A stretch of 64,000 nt of DNA, from the NCBI GenBank assembly GCA_014905825.1, contig JACGCN010000021.1:434001-498000 (forward strand), read 5' to 3'. The notes under the pieces were generated by a model. The model was given only the letters and a program-made list of their open reading frames with translations. It did no database searches and was not told the origin of the DNA. Every line of letters starts with the position of its first letter. Position 1 is the first letter of the stretch. The position numbers and the translations under genes were made by a program. Source of the DNA: Lyophyllum atratum. Taxonomy: Eukaryota > Basidiomycota > Agaricomycetes > Agaricales > Lyophyllaceae. Positions 1 through 9,400 of the stretch are shown here, one piece after another.

Positions 1-204
1 GTACTAGGTAGATATACGATCGTGAAATAGAGTTCTGGTAAAGACTGGTAAATAACGAGCGGCAAACTGAATAGAAACGCACCACGACGCTCTGCGCCGT
101 GGCGTAACGAATAAGCGAGACTTCTAAATATAGTAAAAGGCCATATAAGGAAACTTATCATATCGAGGACCTTCCCTCGGGTCTAGGCAAGTCCTATCTC
201 AACA
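1..204 (-). mobile_element. Probable LTR of a second retrotransposon, cut by window edge
   Basis: Read on the minus strand, the copia reading frame stops being copia-like exactly where a TGTTGAGATAGG sequence begins (position 204 downward). The following 204 bases are non-coding and resemble an LTR: a TG start, AT-rich stretches and no RNase H coding. The in-frame TGA that ends the copia ORF at 199-201 lies inside this sequence. The interpretation as an LTR nested in the reverse transcriptase region is inference. The other end and any target-site duplication lie outside the window, so the family is unknown. Confidence 0.45.
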
Positions 205-3200
205 ATCTGATATAGTCCACGCGGTACGCATCTGGGCTTTGAAACGGTCGTTTTCGGCTTTGGAGTCCGCAATGGATAGGAAGTCATCCACATGGACAGC
301 GGCTATGATAGTACCAGTGTCAGTTTTGCGGTAATAGATGCAGGACTCGCAAGAAAGGCGTGTAAATCCCCAAGTCATCATGTTGTCGTTGAGCGTTTTG
401 TTCCATATCCTTCCGCTTTGCTTCATGCCGTACAATCCCCTAACCAGACACCATACCCAGTCACCTTTCCCCGGTTCCTCGAATCCTTCCGGTTGTTCCA
501 TGTACTGGGTTTCGTCTTCAGGTAGTAATCCATATAGGAAAGCCGTTTTCACGTCGATTTGAGTCGCGTCCCAGCCTTTAGAGGCGGCAATATGAAGGAG
601 AATTCGCCACGACTCCATACGCGCTGTGGGTGAGGTGGTTTTGGTGTAGTCTCGCCCGTATATTTGTTCGTAGCCTTTGAATACTAGACGAACCTTGAAT
701 CTGACCGCTTTCCCGTTTTCATCTCGTTTGATCTTAAAGATCGGGCGTCCCTTGCGTACTTTCTGACCTTGTGGTACCTCGGAACGAGGTATGAGCTTGT
801 AAACCCCCATCTCCTTCAATGAGTTCAGTTCATCTCTATATCCCTCCGCCCATCTATCCGCGTCTGCGGAGGCCTTAGCTTCTGCCCACGTTTTCGGCTC
901 ATCATCAAACTCGAGACTCGTCGGATCAATCCCTCCGGAGTCCATGATGGCTGCCAAGAGTCGATCATGATCGAGATCGTCCCTGAGCTCAGGAACATCC
1001 AGTAGATCCCTGATCTCGGATCCGGCGTCGACGTCATGGGTCTCGGCCTGTGCGCGACGTTCCGCTTTGGCGGCTTTGACGCGTTCCGCGCTCTCTTTCG
1101 ATTCCTGGACTGCGCGTTGCGTTGCAGTTGGGTGGTCAGGGTTGATTTTTGTAGTGGGCGTAGGTATGCGATTGGAACGTCGCAGAGGTTCGGGAGCAGG
1201 GGGTATGTCCGGTAAGGGTGCGAGATGGTCGACTGGCGGTAATGCCGGTGGATTAACCTGTTCCTCGACAATCGGCAGAGGTAAGGCTTCATCGTCGTCG
1301 ACATGGATCGGGTTAACAGTTGAGCTTGCACGAATATGCTCGAGAGTTGACGATTCTTCTGCGGCAGCGTCGGGAAGATGGAGAGGTGGAGGTATATGAC
1401 CGTCATGGCTTTCAAGGAAGCGGACATGGTATGATTGATGGACCTTCTGGGTTTGTCGCTCGTAGCACCGGTAGGTTTTCGAGTTTTGTCCGTATCCGAT
1501 GAGGATGCATTCTACGGAGCGCTCATAGATCTTTGGGTTATGTGCGTTGATAAGAACGAAAGCTCGACATCCTATTTCCCTCATATAGGAGTAGTCAGGT
1601 TTGCGTTCATACCAGAGCTCGAACGGGGTGGTTCCTTTGAGTGATTTGGTGACGGTCTTCTCATGTAGGTGCGCTGCCGTGAGGTAAAATTCGTCCCATA
1701 AATTTGTGGGGCATCCCGTCGCGATCCGCATGGTTCGCGCTTTTCCCATGAGCGTGCGATGCATGCGTTCGACGCGTCCCATGTGAGCTGAAGTATAGGG
1801 CGCGCCCAATTCCTGAGTTGTGCCTCGAGATTGTAACCACTTATCCATCTCGTGTCCTTTGAGTTCCCCATCGAAGCCGGTGCGATAGATACCGACTTTT
1901 AGTCCTGTCTCCGTCTCTCTCGCGAGTTCCCAAGCCTTCAGAGCAGGAAGTGCGTCGGACTTGAGTTTCAGGGGGATGGACCACGCTTTACTGGAATAGT
2001 CATCGACGATATTCATGACATATTTATTGCCAGTGCGCGATGCTACAGTCATTGGACCTGATAAATCTATCCACACTTTCTCCAGTTTCCGCGTCGCCCT
2101 ATGCCCTTTTCCTTCCTCCCGCACCTTTGGGACTGGTGTCTTGGTCTGTTTTCCAAGAATACACGCGTCACATTTCGGTGGTTTGGAAGAGGAGGTATTA
2201 GGCGTACCTGCGATGCCAGATAATAGGCCTGCCCTGGTCATGTCCGTGAGCGCCTGGAAATTGGCATGGCCGAGACGGCGGTGCCAGGTTTCGAGGTCGA
2301 CGGCATGTTGGGTGGCGTAGGCGTGGTCGGCGATCACGGTGAATAGGTCTAGGGAGTAGAGGCGTTGGTTTGGGAGAAGGGATCCACGGGCGATGAGGAC
2401 GCCAGAACTACGGTCGAGGATTTTAACCAAGTCGTGGTCGAAGTGGGTGGATATGCCGGAAGAGGCAGACAGGGAGCTGACGGAGATGAGGCGGACTGTA
2501 GATGTAGGGATGTACAGGGCGTCCTTGAGGGTGATATATGCACCACTAGCTACGCGGAGACGAATATTCCCGATGCCGACGGCTGCGATAGCAGAGCCAC
2601 CGACTCCGCGGATTTGGCGAGGTGGGATTGTGCGAAGAGTGATGAAATCGTCGCGATTTGGGGAAATATGAACCGTCGCGCCGGAATCGACGAAGAACGG
2701 TTGAGCTTCAAGTGTGGGTTGCGACGCGATGGCGGGAATTGCGAGAATGGTTTCTTCGACGTCTGTGATGGGGTCTTCGATGGCTAGGAAACCGTGATAT
2801 TCGATCTCCTCGATAGACGCGATGCCGGTGCCCGACGGGGTAGAATCTGAGGCGAGACCGGCGAATTCTGAGGACTTCGCGTCGGTTTGTAGTTTAGTAA
2901 GATAGGTGGGATCAACGAAGAAAGCCTGGCCGTCGCTGCCTTTGACGGCTATGTAAGCTTTCGCGTTCCCCCCCTTTCTTTGTTCCTTCCCTTTTCCAGC
3001 TGGACCGCCGCGCGCCGCGATGGATTCTGCGATCGTCTTGCCTTCCATTCCTCCTCCTTTCTGAACACACCACTTCTGTGAGTGGCCCCGACACGGTCGT
3101 CCCTTCGATTGACATAGGGTGCAGCAGATCGCCCCCGCACCGTGATTGTGGCCCGGGAGGTCGTTCGGATACTGGCTTTTGGCAACAAGCGCGGTGTCGG

Positions 3201-3918
3201 ATGAGTGGTTGGAGGATTTGGAATTGATGATGGTTTGCTGGTTTTCCATGAGTCGACGGATGTCGGCGGCGGTAAATGGTTTAGCTGCGGTCGAGTCGGC
3301 AAGGCCGCGAGATACCGAAGCCTGTAGGGAATCGAAGGAGTCGCCGTTGAGGCTGTTCAGTAGCGCGATGCAGATGAATAGATCACAGGTAATAGTACCC
3401 ATGTCGAATGCGCGTTTGACGGTGTCGGATATCTTCTTCGCCGTCGTGGGAAGCGGCTCGGATGAGGAGCAGTAGATAGAGAGTGCCTCTCGAAGGAGGG
3501 AGACTTGCTTAACGGGACCTTCGCGCTGCGCGCGGAGCTTCAGGTCGTCGTAGCATGCCTTCGCAGTTCCTTCCTGTTGTAGATCAGAGATCTCCGTCTC
3601 TTCGACGGCTGAGCGGATGAACGCGAGGGCGAGTTTGTCGTTGCGCTTCCAATTGGCGTGGGCACGGGGCTCGGTCTTGATAGACGGTTGTTCTACAATG
3701 GGGGCGAATACGTACTCGTCGAGACCGTTCATAATGAGGGCGTCTTCGAGAATTCTAGCCCAATGATTAAAGTCGCCGTTGATGCGATCGAGCTTGGTGC
3801 CGGACCAGACGGTTCGAATGGTAGCACGAGGGACGGATGGGTTGGATACATCAGTGGGTAGGGACATTGCTGTGTTCTGAGGTGGGGGAGGGGAGGTTTG
3901 AGGTGGGGGAACAGTCAT
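199..3918 (-). CDS. Ty1/copia Gag-Pol polyprotein, interrupted in reverse transcriptase
   Basis: This single 1239-codon frame has copia order. It starts with a Gag region holding a Cys/His knuckle-like segment (CTLCQSKGRPCRGHSQKWC). An aspartic protease (FFVDSGATVHIS) follows, then integrase with the HHCC zinc site (HRRLGHANF ... CDACILGKQTK) and the DDE core, and a proline-rich linker. Reverse transcriptase comes last (KARLVFKGYEQ-like start, QIDVKTAFLYG, then the catalytic HVDDF). Protease before integrase before RT is diagnostic of copia rather than gypsy. The frame is lost just after HVDDF at about position 205, where LTR-like DNA begins, so the RT end and RNase H are missing here. Translation would start at MTVPPPQTS, downstream of the LTR at 4096-4442. 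The long intact frame points to a young insertion that was broken late. The element works inside virus-like particles, copying its RNA and inserting the DNA. Confidence 0.94.
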   Translation of the reverse strand: MTVPPPQTSPPPPQNTAMSLPTDVSNPSVPRATIRTVWSGTKLDRINGDFNHWARILEDALIMNGLDEYVFAPIVEQPSIKTEPRAHANWKRNDKLALAFIRSAVEETEISDLQQEGTAKACYDDLKLRAQREGPVKQVSLLREALSIYCSSSEPLPTTAKKISDTVKRAFDMGTITCDLFICIALLNSLNGDSFDSLQASVSRGLADSTAAKPFTAADIRRLMENQQTIINSKSSNHSSDTALVAKSQYPNDLPGHNHGAGAICCTLCQSKGRPCRGHSQKWCVQKGGGMEGKTIAESIAARGGPAGKGKEQRKGGNAKAYIAVKGSDGQAFFVDPTYLTKLQTDAKSSEFAGLASDSTPSGTGIASIEEIEYHGFLAIEDPITDVEETILAIPAIASQPTLEAQPFFVDSGATVHISPNRDDFITLRTIPPRQIRGVGGSAIAAVGIGNIRLRVASGAYITLKDALYIPTSTVRLISVSSLSASSGISTHFDHDLVKILDRSSGVLIARGSLLPNQRLYSLDLFTVIADHAYATQHAVDLETWHRRLGHANFQALTDMTRAGLLSGIAGTPNTSSSKPPKCDACILGKQTKTPVPKVREEGKGHRATRKLEKVWIDLSGPMTVASRTGNKYVMNIVDDYSSKAWSIPLKLKSDALPALKAWELARETETGLKVGIYRTGFDGELKGHEMDKWLQSRGTTQELGAPYTSAHMGRVERMHRTLMGKARTMRIATGCPTNLWDEFYLTAAHLHEKTVTKSLKGTTPFELWYERKPDYSYMREIGCRAFVLINAHNPKIYERSVECILIGYGQNSKTYRCYERQTQKVHQSYHVRFLESHDGHIPPPLHLPDAAAEESSTLEHIRASSTVNPIHVDDDEALPLPIVEEQVNPPALPPVDHLAPLPDIPPAPEPLRRSNRIPTPTTKINPDHPTATQRAVQESKESAERVKAAKAERRAQAETHDVDAGSEIRDLLDVPELRDDLDHDRLLAAIMDSGGIDPTSLEFDDEPKTWAEAKASADADRWAEGYRDELNSLKEMGVYKLIPRSEVPQGQKVRKGRPIFKIKRDENGKAVRFKVRLVFKGYEQIYGRDYTKTTSPTARMESWRILLHIAASKGWDATQIDVKTAFLYGLLPEDETQYMEQPEGFEEPGKGDWVWCLVRGLYGMKQSGRIWNKTLNDNMMTWGFTRLSCESCIYYRKTDTGTIIAAVHVDDFLSIADSKAENDRFKAQMRTAWTISDC

Positions 3919-4095
3919 TGAGCAACGACAAAGAGAATCGCGCGAGTGGCGAGGCGCGTGTCGATAAGATTACGACGCGCTGATAAGATCGGGACACTGG
4001 GCCCGGAGATGATTCGATCGGAACGATGGTCCCGAGGGTACGGTAGGGATTCAAAAGCTCGTCACTGTTAAAGTGTACGGCTTATGCCCATAACC

Positions 4096-4442
4096 TGTTA
4101 GAATCCTATACCGTATAGACTAAGTGATAAGAGAGAATGTAAACCTCAGTCTCTTGTATAGTTGACTAGTGTATTGATCATCGTACCTAAGTGATAAGAG
4201 AGAATGTAAACTAAGGTACGTCAGTAATGATAAGTATGGTGAGTAAGTAAGTGGCTCACCCTCAGTCTCTTGTATAGTTGACTGAGGGTGTAAAGACGAG
4301 TAGCTACGGGTATATATACTGTATGTATGATAAAGGTCCTTTGTATCTAAGAGGCCGTTTGTCAAGTATGAGATAAAGAAATAGACCGTGATCTAATCGG
4401 CCCTCGACACAAAGCGTCTAGGTGCCTGATCAGATCCTAACA
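4096..4442 (-). repeat. Copia LTR, 347 bp, with PBS and polypurine tract on its two sides
   Basis: Read on the minus strand the segment starts TGTTAGGATC and ends GGATTCTAACA, giving the TG...CA ends and inverted termini of an LTR. Immediately downstream (below 4096) is GGTTATGGGC, resembling the complement of the initiator tRNA-Met anticodon region used as a half-tRNA primer by copia elements. Immediately upstream (4443-4455 on plus, ctcctcctcaccc) is a purine tract on the coding strand, the expected plus-strand primer. The LTR therefore serves as 3' LTR of the copy above it and 5' LTR of the copy below. It contains two direct-repeat pairs (4121-4144 with 4188-4211, and 4145-4167 with 4261-4283) and a hairpin with 11-bp arms at 4257-4290. 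Confidence 0.9.
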
Positions 4443-4487
4443 CTCCTCCTCACCCTAGACGCTCCTCCTCGCATGGAATCGTGGCAA

Positions 4488-5346
4488 TTATCGGAGGCCA
4501 AGTAGATCACGGAAACGGTGGAACAGTTCGCGGGGGAGAGGTTTTGTGAAGACGTCCGCGACATTGTGTTTGGTGTTAACATAGCGGATATTGATTTCGT
4601 TGGATTGTACGCGCTCCCGAAGAAAGTGGTATTTAATGTCGACGTGTTTGACGCGTGCGTGGAGAAGGGGATCTTCGGAAAGGTTTATCGCGGCGTTATT
4701 GTCGCAGAGGATGGTGGTGGCTTCAGCAGAAACATCGTGATCGATACCTTTCAGTAAGGCGCGGAGCCAGATGCATTCTTGCGCGGCTTCGAACGCGGCC
4801 ATGTATTCGGCTTCGCATGATGACGCTGCGACGGTTTTCTGTTTCCTCGCCGCCCATGAGACGGCTCCTGATCCTAAGCTCCATACGAATCCGCCGATAC
4901 TTCGCCTGGTGTCGAGACAGGCAGCCCAATCGGAGTCCGTGAATCCAAGTATTGATGTGGAACTTTCTCCTCCGAGATGTAATTTGAGATCGCGCGTTCC
5001 TTTTAAGTATCGAACTAATCGGATCGCCGCGTTCCAGTGAATGGATGAGTATGAGTCGACGTATTGTGTTAGTTGTTGAACGGCGTAAGATATGTCGGGG
5101 CGCGTCGAGATCGCGAGATAGAGAAGACACCCGACAAGGGATCGATATGGGATTTTCGCAAGTGTGTCCTGCTCCTCCTTAGGTAGAGACGCGCGATCTA
5201 CGCGTCGTAGCTTCAGTCCCGGGTCCATCGGGAGGGAAATGGGGGCTGCGTCTTTCTGGCCAAACTGATGGATGACCTTGTCGATTAGCGCCGTTTGTGA
5301 GAGCCTTACGGATCGGTTGGGGAGGTCCCATTCCCAGATTGTGCAA
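4488..5346 (-). CDS. Copia RT C-terminus and RNase H, 5'-truncated second copy
   Basis: The frame reads from about WDLPNRSVRLSQTALIDK (near 5346) through the RT connection region (YRSLVGCLLYLAISTRPDISY) into RNase H. RNase H motifs are FTDSDWAACLDTRRS, KQKTVAASSCEAEYMA and the C-terminal NVADVFTKPLP, followed by the stop at 4488. Nothing above about 5346 matches the rest of Pol, so this copy is 5'-truncated. It lies upstream of, and in the same direction as, the gag-pol at 199-3918, with a single LTR between them. A complete element would carry about 1,000 further residues before this point. Confidence 0.9.
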
Positions 5347-5606
5347 CATTCTGGCCAGCAAGGATGGCTCCAATGAGACGGTTCTTCTTGGGAGTGTCAT
5401 GTTGGCATCGAGAAGGCTCAGTAGTCGACATATGGCAGAAGAAAATGGTGTATTGCGTGTGGTCTAAACCGACGAAGGAACACGTCGAACAAACAGGCAT
5501 AATGTTTATTACATAATCACGGTTACTTTTTTTGGGCACGAGTAGCGCGTCCGTGAGCGACGCAGTCTGGACAATGAAAGAGCCACTTTCAGATCACTTG
5601 CTTTCG

Positions 5607-5891
5607 TGTGTAGGCGGCTTCTGACGCGAGGTTGAACACCTTCTCGGCGACATCCAAGCACTAGATATTAGCCTTACAGAAGAACAAATCAGTTTCCTGG
5701 AGTCAGCCATCGAGTTCGATTTAGGATTCCTTGCGAACTTCATAGTATGTCTCCTTCGTGATAAATCCAGATTTTTCCTCGCCGAGCGCCTTCGACAGGG
5801 CATGGGGTCGACACAGCCGTGGCTCATAAAGTCGGTCGCCCATTTTGCAACTCCCCTGATCCTCCAAGCCCTTCGTCCAGAAAAAGCCTAG
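5607..5891 (+). pseudogene. 3' remnant of an aldo-keto reductase (aryl-alcohol dehydrogenase-like)
   Basis: Only the last part of an aldo-keto reductase gene is present. The frame reads VGGF-stop-REVEHLLGDIQALD, continues with ISLTEEQISFLES and FDLGFLANFI, and after a clean GTATGT...CGACAG intron ends KSVAHFATPLILQALRP-EKA-stop. This matches the GGRKVEHL...IEAL...LT.EQ..YLES...FD.GF and AHFD...ALRP blocks that close the family's roughly 350-residue proteins. An in-frame TGA at 5622-5624 replaces a codon in the GGRK motif. Everything upstream, including the catalytic tetrad, is missing, and the copia fragment ends about 260 bp away. The remnant probably derives from a gene destroyed by insertion or rearrangement. 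Confidence 0.62.
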
Positions 5892-6437
5892 GTAGCATCT
5901 GCCTCTTGATACTCAGAAAATATTGTACTGCCCACTGTATCGCTCAGCTCTAGTCTTTTAACGACACTGATCAGCCCTTTCAATCCGGCGGTCCAGGGTC
6001 CTTCACTTCGTTACGATCAACATCGACCACATTTCATCGTAGCTAACCTCCATTTTCGCTGGCATCAGGTTGGCCACACCGGTGCGAGCAATACATTCAT
6101 GCTTTGTGTATCTGTCTCTCGCCCTTCCAGTGATTTTACGAATACGCTGAGCCTCAGAACACAGCTTTTCTCCGCCCCCGATTGCTGACTTGAAGCCCAC
6201 GCGTTTTGAAACGTTTCAAATCAGAGGGTGGTGAGAGAGAAGTTTGAGGGTAGAGAGGGCTAGACTTTCAGTGGTCATAACATAGTCGCGGCTAGTGATT
6301 CCTACCGCATGAGTGCGCCGGGGTCGCGCTCAGGTGCGTTTCTTGGAAGAAAACATTAGATATGTATTTGCTCCGAGTCGGGAAGAGGAAGGACGTTCAA
6401 TTATTCAAAATTGATTAATTGATTGCTCAATGTGACA
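5892..6437. other. Intergenic, upstream of the cohesin loader gene
   Basis: No convincing coding sequence is seen. The stretch separates the reductase remnant from the SCC2 start codon and should hold its promoter. A short inverted motif, tttgaaacgtttcaaa, occurs near 6205. Confidence 0.5.
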
Positions 6438-9400
6438 ATGTCACACCGCGTGCCTTCTCGCTCGCGCCCACCGTCAGTGACGGCGAGCAACAGGTCTCAG
6501 AACGCGATGGACCACAATCAAGGCTGGCAGCGCCCTTATTATCAGAGCCAATCTCCAAATCGACAACAGGATGCCCCATTATCGAGAGTAGCTGCAAATT
6601 CAGCCCAAGATGCACAGGAGTTGCTTGCGGTGTATCCAATGGCGTCGGCGAATCCAACGAACCACGGTGAGTACAGATTTTTTTGCCTTTAGGTCGCGTC
6701 TTGACTGACAGCTAAACAGTGGCCAGGCACTTGAATAGCATGACTCTTACCACTCAACCACCGTCATTTGCTCAACCGAACTATTATGTGGTCCAGGGGG
6801 CCGGCTATCCTCAAGGAAATCCGCCGCCGTACACTGAATATGCTCAAGAAACAGCCTATCTTGGCTCATCGCAGAGGAATAGCAATGATCCTGGCTGGTG
6901 GAGTCAAACGAGAGATGACGCCGTGAGGCTTTTGGGGGAGCAGTCCGGCTCGTATGTGATGTGTGGTCCATCGTGTTTTCCGTGCTAAATTGCAATGTCA
7001 GATCGTACTCATATCAGGAACCTGCGAATTGGGCTCCATTGCATTCGCATCGGTCGAACTTCCAGACCAACCCATTTGCTCAGTCCCTGTTGCAACAAAC
7101 TGCCCCAAGCAACGCTTACCCTACGCCACCACCGCCAGGAATCACCAATTCATCGTCTTCTCTTGCATTCGCCCTTGGCAGGCCACCGCCGCCACCTCCC
7201 AAGGTATATCCACCGGGAGAATCTCAAGCATTTTTTGACAACTTCCTGGAGCAAAAGTCTCGTGAATTAGCCGCATCCCGCCGTCCGGCTACACCACCTC
7301 CAAAATCTACCCCTGCTGTTGTACAGGAGAGCCCAGATCCTCTGGCGCTCCAGTCAGGATTTCCGGTTGTCACGCCTCGCAAGCGAAAGGTGTACGTGCA
7401 GCTCGATTCCCCAGCCGTAAAACGCATGCAATCTGTACAGTCATTCCACTCCCAGTCGACTACTCCGCGTACACCGGCCCACGTAGCGTCGAAGGCACAG
7501 ATCACTCCTACTCAGACTACAAGCACACCCCGACGACAGATGGCGTATGTAGCTGTTCCCCCTAACCCATGGTTGACTCCGACTTCTTCACGTAAGGGCT
7601 CGGTCACGCAATTGTCTGAGAAACGTCTTGGAAAGATGAAGAGCGACGATACCCCCGACCTGGGAGGTTATGGATCCGACGATGACGATGCTGCCTACAG
7701 CCCTTCCCGTACTAACGATACTGTCAAGAGTTCCGCCCGGCGCACCGGCGATCGCGATGATCGTGGTAAGGGCAGCCTTCAATTCTCGCTGTTCATATAC
7801 TGAGTGTGTCCCTCTAGCACCCCTCGAAAAACTCACTTCTCTCATCGAAGACGTATTTGAAGCAGAGGACGCCCTACCATCAGACGTCGACCTCTCAGAC
7901 CTTCCCTCGGAATTCTTTTCTGCGCTCACAACTACAGATGCTACGCGTCCGCTTCTCGCCGCTACTATCATCCGCAAGCTGACCAAGTACATTGGGCATG
8001 TGGCACGACCCATGAAGCGGGTCCGTGCAGGCGTGCAGAACACGCCAAGGGGAAAGGGGCGGATGGCGGAGGTCGATACACAGATGCTTTCGCGCCTTCT
8101 GAAGGTGCTGGAACGGAATGTAAGGGCGGGGGAGGATGTAGATCCGTTCCGATACACTGCGCCTCCGCGCCCTGCCAGCGCGTCGCCCAACAAGAAGAGC
8201 CCTAAGAAACCTGCGCGTGGGAAGCGTCGCTCCAAGTCGAGGACTCCGGGAGGCTCGGGTGGTGAAGGCGACGCAGAGGAGGGCGGGAATGAGCGTGCTG
8301 TTCCTGAAGATGCGGTGGCGGAGTTGACGGAGGCAGACTTTGAGAAGCTTGGGAGGGCGTTGGAGGTGGCCAGAGATAGCATCGTTGCTGCTGACTGCTG
8401 TATAGCGCTCCTCGCCAGTGACAGGCTGACGAAACAAGTTGGTGTTTTTAATGAGATATGGCTTGAATCGTCTTCTGACTTTTTCTGGAATCGGCAGCTA
8501 TATTCTGAAGAACTCATCACCGCATGTTTGAGCACGATCAAGAACCAACTCACGAAGATTATCTACCCTTTTGTTGAAGCCTCCACAGACCTTGGTCCGA
8601 ACACCAACATTAACTCAAACCTAGCTGCAAACATCAGCCCTCTCTTACATCATCTTGTATTGCACTCGTCTCTAACAGCTCAGGCCCACCGCCGTCAGCT
8701 TTGCGAGACCTTCCAGGCGCTTTCTGCTGTCCTTCCTCGCATCAATAGCCTAGTAAATGCGGAGAGCGTCGCGATGAGCGACGCAATCATCATTCAGGCC
8801 GTCTATATCGCAATCGGCCCCTTTTTTGTGGTAGAGAGCGGTGGTGGGGATGGCGAGGCCGCTGGTGGAAGAAAGAAGGGAGGCGATGCGGGGAGCGTCG
8901 TGCTCAAGACGTTTGGAAAGAGCGCTATGAGGGGTTTGAGGCTCGATGCATTGGGTTTGATCAGGAGTGTGAGTTTGTGTTTTCATCCGACTTCGTGTGT
9001 GGCTAGTTTTTATGCAGCTTTGATTGATTTGTTCCCTTCGTTTCTGTGGGGCTGTCGATGTAGATTTTTGCCAACCACGAAGATCAGAGGTCATGGATTA
9101 TTGAAGAGATCTTGAGCTCTTTGATTAAGCTCTCAGATACGAAGCAGAAGGCTGGGCAATTCCGGTATGACTTTTGACTACGTCTTCTTTGCGATGTGTT
9201 TTCATGGTTTCTCGTTGCTGATAGCCTTCGAGACGGTCGGTCAATCCGAACTGTATCTGCACTGCTGCTGCAGCTTGTGCAGACATCGGCACATGATGTG
9301 CGGATAGAGGCAAGAAAGATCGATAAGGCTCGCCAGAGTCGGTTCGCACTTAGAAGGCAGGAGAGTTTGACCGAGTCTCAGGCGAACCTGGTGCCACTTG

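Noticed and set aside
5340..5420. Minus-strand string DTPKKNRLIGAILAGQNVA resembling a Tc1/mariner helix-turn-helix start
   Set aside because: The match is short and no catalytic DDE region follows; the frame ends at the copia fragment. Too weak to call a transposase.
7588..8553. 321-codon minus-strand frame
   Set aside because: It lies antisense to SCC2 exons with conserved protein sequence and spliced introns on the plus strand. It has no motif of its own.
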